From: Ichthyosporea sp. XGB-2017a
Taxonomy: Eukaryota > Opisthokonta > Ichthyosporea
Reading direction: 5' to 3'
Length of the DNA: 21,083 bases
NCBI GenBank assembly: GCA_002811675.1
Contig: PDIM01010371.1
Location: forward strand, 4,071-25,153
Shown here: positions 1 through 6,273 of the stretch, piece after piece
How the letters are laid out: each line of letters opens with the position of its first letter
Position numbering within the stretch: the first letter of the stretch is position 1
The notes under the pieces: model-generated
Databases searched by the model: none
Seen by the model: only the letters and a program-made list of their open reading frames with translations
Told to the model about the DNA's origin: nothing
Translations under genes and position numbers: made by a program

Positions 1-70
1 TTCCTTTTGTTGTTGTTGTTCTTGTAGATGTAAATTATATTTAAAATTAATCAATTGACGGGGATCCACT
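1..70 (+). promoter_or_regulatory. 5' flank of the NEK-RCC1 gene, with acceptor-like tract and a start-stop codon pair
   Basis: The first 27 bases form a T/G-rich pyrimidine tract ending in TTGTAG, which looks like a 3' splice acceptor. ATG (28-30) directly followed by TAA (31-33) comes next, a minimal start-stop uORF if this part is transcribed. An in-frame TGA at 56-58 lies upstream of the ATG at 71, so the coding frame cannot extend left across this stretch. Whether an intron in the 5' UTR really ends at 27 cannot be decided, because the upstream sequence is missing. Confidence 0.35.
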
Positions 71-3000
71 ATGGGGAGAACTCCCTCGCCGTTGTATGAT
101 CGAGGAGGGGGAGGCACAGGAGGAGACTATAAAGATCACCAACAAAATGAGGACTATAATAATAACAAGCAGGCAGAGTCTCCCTCGCGACGCTCAAGTG
201 CGCACAGCCTGTACCGGCCGGGGAGTCGAGGCTCTAATATATCTGGGGGGGATTACAAGCCAAGGACACCTGGAAGCGCAAATCGGGTGTTGATAGTGAG
301 TTCGGTAATCAAGTCGTTGAACATCCTGGAAGGATCTTCATGTGGGGATGTATATGTGTATGTATATGACAATGACCAGCCTGTGGGGGGAGTGGTGCGA
401 AAACTGAAACAGCGACTGCAAGGGCACCATGTGAAGAGTGTTGGTTTGGTGGTTGGTGGGGAACCTGGAGGGGTAGCGTTGACCTTTGAGAAGTTTTGTT
501 CCGTGGAAACGTTACGGAAGGATAAAGAGATTCGAGAATTTTGGATGTCCCTTGCGGAATTGTTGGTCGAGGAGGAAAATGCCATTAATGAGGTGGATGG
601 AGGTAGTGCACGTATTGATATTTTTGCTAATCCAGTGTGCAACTCAAAGTCTGGGGTGGACATGATAGCATCTGTGCAGGCGTTTACGGGTGTACGAATC
701 TTTGTGAGCAATGATATTATTGGAAATGAGGTGAAATTTTGGGGGACTAGTCGCTCTTCGCAGACGCCTTCGTCTCCGTCGCAAAATATCGGGGAGCAAT
801 ACTTTAATGTGGAAAAGGTCAAGAGCTGGTCACTTGCCGGGGCAGGGATTGAAAAGTTTGAAAAGATTAGAGTGGTTGGCAAAGGGGCGTTTGGAAAAGC
901 CGTGCTATATCGGAAGCGGGAAGACGACTCTTTGGTTATTTTGAAAGAGATTAATTTGGGTGAATTGAAGCCCGGGGAGAGGGCTGCATCTCTGAATGAG
1001 GTTCATGTTCTTGCACTTTTAGATCATCCAAACATTATCAGTTACTATGACTCGTTTGAAGAGGAAGGGACACTTATGATTGAGATGGAATACGCGGATG
1101 GGGGCACTTTGGCGCAGTATTTAGAGGTGCTCGACCAGGATATGGCAGAGACGGAAGTGTTGGTAATGCTGCGGCAAATGGTCGAGGCGCTGCAGCATAT
1201 TCATATGAACAGCATTATGCACCGGGATCTAAAGACGGCAAACGTGTTTCTCACCAAAGAGGGGGTGGTCAAACTTGGTGACTTTGGCATTGCCAAGCTA
1301 ATGACGGAGACGTGTGCCAACACGGTATTGGGCACGCCATATTACATTTCCCCAGAGTTGTGCGAGGGCAAGCCATACAATCAGAAGAGCGATGTTTGGG
1401 CCCTTGGGTGCATCTTGTATGAAATGGTGAATCGCAAACGGGCGTTTGAGGGGTCCAATTTGCCCGCGGTGGTGACCAAAATCATGAAGGGGGAGTATGA
1501 TCCCATCAAGGAAAAGTACAGCATGAAAATGCGTCAGCTAGTGTCTATGCTGCTGAACACGGATCCCGCTTTGCGGCCAGATGTGGATGAGATATTGGAC
1601 TATATAAATAGCATGAGCAGGAATTTGGGCGTGCTTCCAGCTGAAGGCATGGATTCCATTGATTCTCTGGAAGATGACGAGTACAGTAATAACAATATGG
1701 TGAATCCAGGAGCGATTCGGGCAGTGTTTACTTGGGGTAAGAGCGTGCTCAAGCCCGAACTGATGGATGCCCTGTTTGACAAGGTGTTTATCAAAGAGTT
1801 GGCCATCGGGCAGTACCACTCGTTGGCGCTCACTTCGGAGGGGCTTGTTTACGGGTGGGGTCAGAACAGCAAAGGTCAACTGGGAATGGGTCACACCCGG
1901 TTGGTAAAGACACCATCTGTCATTGAGGAGCTGTCTGGCAAGAATATTGCAAAGATTGGCTGTGGTAGCGACTATTCAGTTTTTGTCACTTCGAAGGGTA
2001 TGTTGATGACGTGTGGATCAAATGATGCGTACTGTCTAGGTCACAGCAGTGAAATGATCCAAGAGTGCCTGACCCCCCGCCTGGTTGAGACGCTTGTTCA
2101 CAAGGAGGTCGTGTCTGTTAGTTGTGGGCCTCGCCATGTTGTCGCACTAACCAGTGACAACGAAATTTACAGCTGGGGCAACGGCGACGATGGCAAGCTG
2201 GGTCTGGGGTCACAAGAGTCTTTTTATTTTCCCCAAAAGGTCAATATTATGGGGAATATCATTATTATGGTAAAGTGCGGGCAGGACGGTACCCTCTTTC
2301 TTACTCGACGAGGTCGTGTTCTCGCCTGTGGAAACAATGCTGACAACAAGCTTGGGCTAAAGTCAAAGTTTGGATTTCTCACCCAAAAGCGACAGCTTTC
2401 TAATCGAGAAGTGTTTGGATGCCTCACCCCGGCCCCAGTCAAAGCGTTTAACAAGTACAAAGTTGTCAAGATTCAATGTGGTCGCAGCCACAGTGCGGTC
2501 ATTACCGACAAGGGCAAACTATTTGTGTTTGGGTCCAACAAAGACGGTCAATTGGGTGATGGGACTTACAAACTTCGCGAAAATCCCATTGTACCCAAAG
2601 GTTTTGTAGACAAGATGGTCACCCATGTATGCTGCGGTGCTAATTTCACAGTGGCCCTGTGCAGCAAAACGATGAGCGTATACACCTGGGGCAAAGGGAA
2701 AGACGGCCGTCTTGGGAACGGAGAAGAGACAAATTGCCCCACCCCGACACAAATTCAGTTCCCACTTCCCCTCGATGCCGTCCATTGTATTGCCACCGGC
2801 AACACTGAAGTGGGAATCGTGGGCGACATTAAAGTTGACATTGTCACCAATGCAGACGGTCAAAAGTCAATTGCTCTCTCAGATGCGTATAAGAAACGAC
2901 TTGGCATTTCTAGCAACCTCGAAAAGACACTTTTGTGCAATAGCCCATTTGAGCGCAATGTAAATAACTCTTCCCCCATGCTACATAAAAACAATAGTAG

Positions 3001-3904
3001 CAGTAACAATAGCAATAGCAATAGCAACAATAATAACAACGTCGATGGCTATCGAACTTCGACGCCAATGGCAAAGGTCGACGAAAAGGAAAAAGGAGAA
3101 GAAGAAGAAGAAAATGACAACAATAATGGCATCAACAACGGTAACAAGGGTAATAATGTTAATAATGCTAATGTTCAAAATAGCAACGCTATTAATAACG
3201 AGAATAGCAACAATTCAGGGTCAGAAGGTGACTTGCCCCCGTGGCTTGTTGAGGAACTCGAAGAAGCTGCCATTCCAATTTCTCCACGCACAAGATCCAG
3301 AAACAAGGAAAAGGCTGTAGCTGCTGCCAATGCATCAGCGACCACGAAAAAGAAAAGTAAAAAGAAGAGAATATCTTCTCCAACGAAAATTGACCTTGAT
3401 TCTACCGCAAGCAATAGCAGCATCAACGATGAAGTCAAGAAAACGTCCGCGAAGAAAAGAGCCAAATCAAACAGCGACTTTCGTAAAGAAGCTCAGGCTC
3501 TCAAGCAATCCCAAAACCAACAACAAGAGGCAATGATGGCCCAGTTTGAAAAGTCCAACCAAAGACATTCACGTCTAAAAAGAGACATGGATCTCCTCAA
3601 AACAGAAACACTAAAAGCGCAAGAAGAGCTCAAAGAAATTGCAACTAAACAAGAACAAACAATGGGACAGCGCCTCAAGGAAACGGAATCAAAAATCAAA
3701 CAAGAAATGGACATGATGAAATCCGTCCTTGAAAAGCAAAATGATTTGCTTCAACAATCGCAAGATGTCATTAAAAGTCTTCAAAAACAAATTTCCTCCT
3801 CCTCTTCTCCCTCTTCTTCCTTAAAAAAGGGCAACAAGATTGCTCCCCATGACCAAGATCAAAATCAAAAGAACAAGAAATCATCCACTTGCACTATTCT
3901 CTAA
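71..3904 (+). CDS. NEK8/NEK9-type protein kinase with RCC1 propeller, DUF4347-like N-terminal domain and C-terminal CaaX box
   Basis: This is a 1277-aa serine/threonine kinase of the NIMA-related family. Residues 1-75 are low complexity. Residues about 76-262 form a globular region resembling DUF4347. The kinase domain is about 264-515, with glycine loop GKGAFG (270-275), ATP-binding Lys292, HRD 384-386, Asn391, DFG 404-406 and a NEK-type activation segment containing GTPYYISPELCEG. An RCC1 beta-propeller of about seven blades follows (551-918). The tail holds an Asn-rich stretch (about 970-1055), PPWLVEELEEAAIPIS (about 1055-1070), which resembles a motif I recall near the NEK9 C-terminus, basic segments, a coiled coil (about 1150-1240) and the final residues CTIL, a CaaX box. 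Kinase plus RCC1 defines NEK8/NEK9, which act in cilia (NEK8) or mitotic centrosome signalling (NEK9). DDSLVILKE is NEK9-like, while the activation segment is NEK8-like, so I do not assign one orthologue. The start is the first ATG after an in-frame TGA. All catalytic residues are present. Confidence 0.95.
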   Translation: MGRTPSPLYDRGGGGTGGDYKDHQQNEDYNNNKQAESPSRRSSAHSLYRPGSRGSNISGGDYKPRTPGSANRVLIVSSVIKSLNILEGSSCGDVYVYVYDNDQPVGGVVRKLKQRLQGHHVKSVGLVVGGEPGGVALTFEKFCSVETLRKDKEIREFWMSLAELLVEEENAINEVDGGSARIDIFANPVCNSKSGVDMIASVQAFTGVRIFVSNDIIGNEVKFWGTSRSSQTPSSPSQNIGEQYFNVEKVKSWSLAGAGIEKFEKIRVVGKGAFGKAVLYRKREDDSLVILKEINLGELKPGERAASLNEVHVLALLDHPNIISYYDSFEEEGTLMIEMEYADGGTLAQYLEVLDQDMAETEVLVMLRQMVEALQHIHMNSIMHRDLKTANVFLTKEGVVKLGDFGIAKLMTETCANTVLGTPYYISPELCEGKPYNQKSDVWALGCILYEMVNRKRAFEGSNLPAVVTKIMKGEYDPIKEKYSMKMRQLVSMLLNTDPALRPDVDEILDYINSMSRNLGVLPAEGMDSIDSLEDDEYSNNNMVNPGAIRAVFTWGKSVLKPELMDALFDKVFIKELAIGQYHSLALTSEGLVYGWGQNSKGQLGMGHTRLVKTPSVIEELSGKNIAKIGCGSDYSVFVTSKGMLMTCGSNDAYCLGHSSEMIQECLTPRLVETLVHKEVVSVSCGPRHVVALTSDNEIYSWGNGDDGKLGLGSQESFYFPQKVNIMGNIIIMVKCGQDGTLFLTRRGRVLACGNNADNKLGLKSKFGFLTQKRQLSNREVFGCLTPAPVKAFNKYKVVKIQCGRSHSAVITDKGKLFVFGSNKDGQLGDGTYKLRENPIVPKGFVDKMVTHVCCGANFTVALCSKTMSVYTWGKGKDGRLGNGEETNCPTPTQIQFPLPLDAVHCIATGNTEVGIVGDIKVDIVTNADGQKSIALSDAYKKRLGISSNLEKTLLCNSPFERNVNNSSPMLHKNNSSSNNSNSNSNNNNNVDGYRTSTPMAKVDEKEKGEEEEENDNNNGINNGNKGNNVNNANVQNSNAINNENSNNSGSEGDLPPWLVEELEEAAIPISPRTRSRNKEKAVAAANASATTKKKSKKKRISSPTKIDLDSTASNSSINDEVKKTSAKKRAKSNSDFRKEAQALKQSQNQQQEAMMAQFEKSNQRHSRLKRDMDLLKTETLKAQEELKEIATKQEQTMGQRLKETESKIKQEMDMMKSVLEKQNDLLQQSQDVIKSLQKQISSSSSPSSSLKKGNKIAPHDQDQNQKNKKSSTCTIL

Positions 3905-4034
3905 ATGAAAAATAAAACAGCTTTCTTGTTGTCTACGAATTCTTTATACATGTCAATTTTGCTCACCTGCCAACAATTACAACAACAACAAAAAAACCAA
4001 AAAAAAAAATTAAAAAAAAAAGTCAAAAAAAAAG
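3905..4034 (+). other. 3' flank of the NEK-RCC1 gene and A-rich spacer
   Basis: AATAAA at 3911-3916, only seven bases after the stop codon, is the likely polyadenylation signal of the kinase gene. The remainder is A-rich with CAA repeats and several A8-A10 runs. The last A9 run (4025-4033) serves the tRNA on the other strand. No gene is seen here. Confidence 0.6.
4025..4033 (-). terminator. Pol III terminator of tRNA-Lys (T9)
   Basis: On the minus strand, nine consecutive T residues begin one base past the tRNA discriminator base. This is the normal position and form of an RNA polymerase III terminator. A second long T run lies just beyond it as a possible backup. Confidence 0.85.
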
Positions 4035-4107
4035 CGCCTCACAGGGGGCTCGAACCCCTGACCCTCAGGTTAAAAGCCTGATGCTCTACCGACTGAGCTA
4101 GCGAGGC
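4035..4107 (-). tRNA. tRNA-Lys (anticodon UUU)
   Basis: The minus strand folds as a complete cloverleaf. The acceptor stem pairs GCCTCGC with GTGAGGC (one G-U pair). The D arm is GCTC-AGTCGGTA-GAGC. The anticodon stem TCAGG/CCTGA encloses loop CTTTTAA with anticodon TTT. The T arm contains GGTTCGAGCCCC. The discriminator is G73, as usual for eukaryotic tRNA-Lys. CCA is not encoded, which fits a nuclear gene. The A box (TAGCTCAGTCGG) and B box (GGTTCGAGCCC) are good internal Pol III promoters, and there is no intron after position 37. Confidence 0.97.
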
Positions 4108-4622
4108 CTCAGTTAGTTGCACATCGACCTCATATTTAGCAATTTGAATTCACTAGTTGTTGCACAGCCCCTTTCCTTCATTACTTTCCTACGCAAGTAC
4201 AAGGGAACAGAAGTTCAAATTTGAAGTTTTGGAAAGAGCGCCACAAATGAGTGCCATCATGGTCGAAATTCGAATGAAAGGAAATTCTTTTGCTTCTAAT
4301 TCTATCTACTAAGAGGTAATTGGCCGGATAAATTTGTACTTTGCAACCTTTTTTTGACGGATTTACCTCATGGGTTAAAATCCCAAAGACAACGCGTGGG
4401 GTTTCAACATCTCAGCCCAGCCTAGAAGAATTGAAACTAGTAAATCCTCTCTGATTGTGTGTTGGTGTTTAATGTCATTGGAAGACCAGAAAAGAAATCA
4501 AACTTTTTGTTTGAAATAGCCCCCTCTCACGTTTTTTTTTTCTTTCTTTTCTTCTCTTTTATTACTTTGGAATCGTTGTTGCAATACACGTTTCCCGCTA
4601 GCAATGTCGAATGATTAAACGG
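4108..4622. other. Intergenic stretch: tRNA upstream flank and 3' UTR of the membrane-protein gene
   Basis: About 515 bp without a convincing gene. AATAAA on the minus strand at 4558-4563, roughly 60 bases past the membrane-protein stop codon, is its probable polyadenylation signal, followed by a pyrimidine/purine-skewed tract. A perfect 12-bp palindrome, TTCAAATTTGAA, lies at 4214-4225 with no evident role. I looked for C/D-box snoRNA signatures and saw none. Confidence 0.5.
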
Positions 4623-5711
4623 TCAAGATTTCCTGTTCGGACCTGTACATTCTGTTTTAACGTCACCTGTCTTGTCGGTCGAAAATCGCCTCGTCGGAGA
4701 ACCAAATATCACATAATCAGCAAACGCACATGTGCATAGAGTATAAGTTGAGCCCTTCATTATTCACAAACGAAAAGAAATAAATGTGACAAAAAGTTAG
4801 TTCAATGTCACAAACAGAACAAAAAAACAAAATCATGACACTTACAATAATCGAGCCAATGTACAACTGCCCCAGAGAATGATATCCGTACAAAAACGTA
4901 AAGAATGCTTGCTGGGCAAGACAGAAAAACACAACAAGAGTCATTGTAATCTGTAACTTGTGCATTCTTGCCGTACAGTGTGCATAGTACAAAACATCAG
5001 CAAAGTACAGCAGAGTGAAGAATGCCCAAGTGATGTAAAAGGCGTGACCAGAGACACCATTTGGTTTCTAAAAATGTAACAAACGATTTAAACAAAAAAA
5101 TCAGTGACTATTGTGCGACAAAGAAAAAGAAAAAAAGACAAAGAGAAAAAAAACAAGGGATGTTGAATAGAATAAGAAATCTCTATATTTACCTTTGGAT
5201 TGCATTCGTAATCAGACGTCTGGCTCTTTAAAAACTCAGCAAACCACACTCCCGGAAAGTAAAGAAAGAAACACCCCACATACGCAACCACTATCTTCCC
5301 CCTTGGTAAAGTAATTATCCTCCCGCTATCACTACTACTGCTGCCACCCCCTGATGGAGAACTACTGGAGGAGGAAAACAAATAACTCCTTTCCCCACCA
5401 TTTGTTGTCGCAAAGATCAAAGTCATAATCAACAATCCCACATAACACCCACGCACCACCCAGAAGAAGAGAAAGTTTCGCACAAACGGGGAGATCCATC
5501 CAGTGCCCAGCGAGTCTGGATTCTTCGCCCGTTCATAGAAACTCCTCTTGCATGTGACAGTAAGCTGGTAAAGGAATTCAGAAGCGGAGAATCTGCCTAC
5601 CAGATAAAACAGCATGGAGAGAAAGATCACCCACGCGATGCGATGGTACAGTTTGCAATAGGCCTGGGAGCCAAAAATATGTTTACTATCTGCGTATTTC
5701 CTCCCCATCAT
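4623..5711 (-). CDS. Polytopic membrane protein with degenerate PAP2-like (lipid phosphatase-like) motifs, three exons
   Basis: Three exons on the minus strand (5711-5193, 5067-4846, 4754-4623) join in phase 0 to a 290-aa protein. Hydrophobic segments lie at about residues 25-45, 78-100, 138-160, 181-202, 212-237 and 241-264, suggesting six membrane spans. CNPKKPNGVSGHAF spans the first junction and resembles the PSGH block of PAP2 phosphatases. YHSLGQLYIGSIIG resembles the final histidine block (YH-x3-Q-x3-G-x3-G), as in dolichyl-diphosphatase-type enzymes. The KX6RP block is not apparent, and the arginine expected six residues before the last histidine is a threonine. It may therefore be divergent or non-catalytic. 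A Ser/Gly-rich loop (about 113-130) interrupts the N-terminal half. Exons 1 and 2 are well supported by frame and splice sites. Exon 3 is inferred from an acceptor at 4755-4756, completion of the G-x3-G motif, and an AATAAA 60 bp after the stop. The exact family is not recognised. Confidence 0.65.
4755..4845 (-). other. Intron 2 of the PAP2-like membrane-protein gene (91 bp, inferred)
   Basis: The donor GTAAGT follows codon ATT in phase 0. The proposed acceptor is ATGAAG, joined to GGCTCAAC. The donor is strong; the acceptor has a weak pyrimidine tract and is the least certain junction of the gene. Read-through gives a hydrophobic extension with stop at 4717-4719, which I consider less likely. 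Confidence 0.5.
5068..5192 (-). other. Intron 1 of the PAP2-like membrane-protein gene (125 bp)
   Basis: The donor GTAAAT follows CCAAAG, and the acceptor ATTTTTAG precedes AAACCAAATGG. Both exons are in phase 0. Removal brings the CNPK end of exon 1 next to KPNGVSGH, completing a motif. The interior is T-rich on the coding strand, as expected for an intron. Confidence 0.75.
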
Positions 5712-5856
5712 GACAAAAACTTTAGCTTTTCTTTTCCGCTTTGTTTTTTTTGCTTCATAAGAGTCCCCTCCCCCCTAATAAAACACAAAACAAAAACAAC
5801 ACAAATATACAAAAATCCAAAATTCAAACTAATTCAAATTTCAGAATCAGACCCTA

Positions 5857-5881
5857 AAAATAAAATAAAATAAAATAAAAT
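5857..5881. repeat. (AAAAT)5 microsatellite
   Basis: Five perfect tandem copies of AAAAT lie in non-coding DNA about 150 bp upstream of the membrane-protein start. This is typical slippage-prone intergenic sequence; no function is implied. Confidence 0.9.
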
Positions 5882-6087
5882 ACGTATAGGGGCCAAATTA
5901 CAAAATTACATGATAAAAATTACCAAGGAAAATTAAAAACGTAAGCCAATCGCCAAATTTGAAGTCGATTTATCCCTTGAAAATTCATTATCGGAGGCCA
6001 TAATTAGAATATAGTCGCATTGTAAATTTTCTGATCCTCTAATATTTTGGCACAAAGAAAGGGTCATTATCTGTCTTTGTTCCTCTC

Positions 6088-6273
6088 TCACGCGCGGCTC
6101 AGCATGTCAAAGTCAAAGGATGCTTCTGCTTTACGAGGAAGCAAGCTGCTGGTGCTTTTTTGTAATCGCAGGGAGGCCCTCTTTTGTTTCGCTCTTTTGC
6201 TCATCATTGTGTTCCAGTGCGAAAAACTGTTGGTTTCGCTGTTTATTCCTTTTTTTTTTCCCTTACTTTTCAT
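6088..6273 (-). other. Small basic ORF overlapping the RasGAP-like stop codon by ATGA (61 aa, doubtful)
   Basis: The ATG at 6273-6271 overlaps the TGA stop (6272-6270) of the upstream frame as ATGA. The frame runs 61 codons and is rich in Lys, Arg and Ser (it begins MKSKGKKKG and ends FDFDMLSRA), with codon-like composition unlike the A/T-rich DNA further left. It could be chance 3' UTR sequence, a reinitiation ORF, or an alternative C-terminus reached by frameshifting or splicing. The AATAAA at 6242-6247 falls inside it, which argues against translation of the whole ORF. No homology is recognised. Confidence 0.15.
6242..6247 (-). promoter_or_regulatory. Polyadenylation signal AATAAA of the RasGAP-like gene
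   Basis: Minus-strand AATAAA begins 23 bases after the TGA stop, at a distance like the other genes in the window, where AATAAA lies 2-60 bases after the stop. Confidence 0.55.

Larger units (their letters stand above)
5712..6269. other. Intergenic A/T-rich stretch between two minus-strand genes
   Basis: Holds the promoter side of the membrane-protein gene (next to 5711) and the 3' flank of the RasGAP-like gene. Minus-strand AATAAA at 6242-6247, 23 bases after the RasGAP-like stop, is a likely polyadenylation signal. A small basic ORF (6088-6273, minus) overlaps that stop and is treated separately. Short plus-strand frames here are hydrophobic, start at TTG or internal ATGs and have no recognisable homology, so I do not call them genes. 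Confidence 0.5.

Noticed and set aside
253-882. Minus-strand ORF of 209 aa opposite the NEK N-terminal region
   Set aside because: It is fully antisense to a strongly supported coding frame and has no recognisable motif.
4214-4225. Palindrome TTCAAATTTGAA as a regulatory site
   Set aside because: A 12-bp A/T-rich palindrome is expected by chance in this composition, and there is no nearby promoter that it clearly serves.
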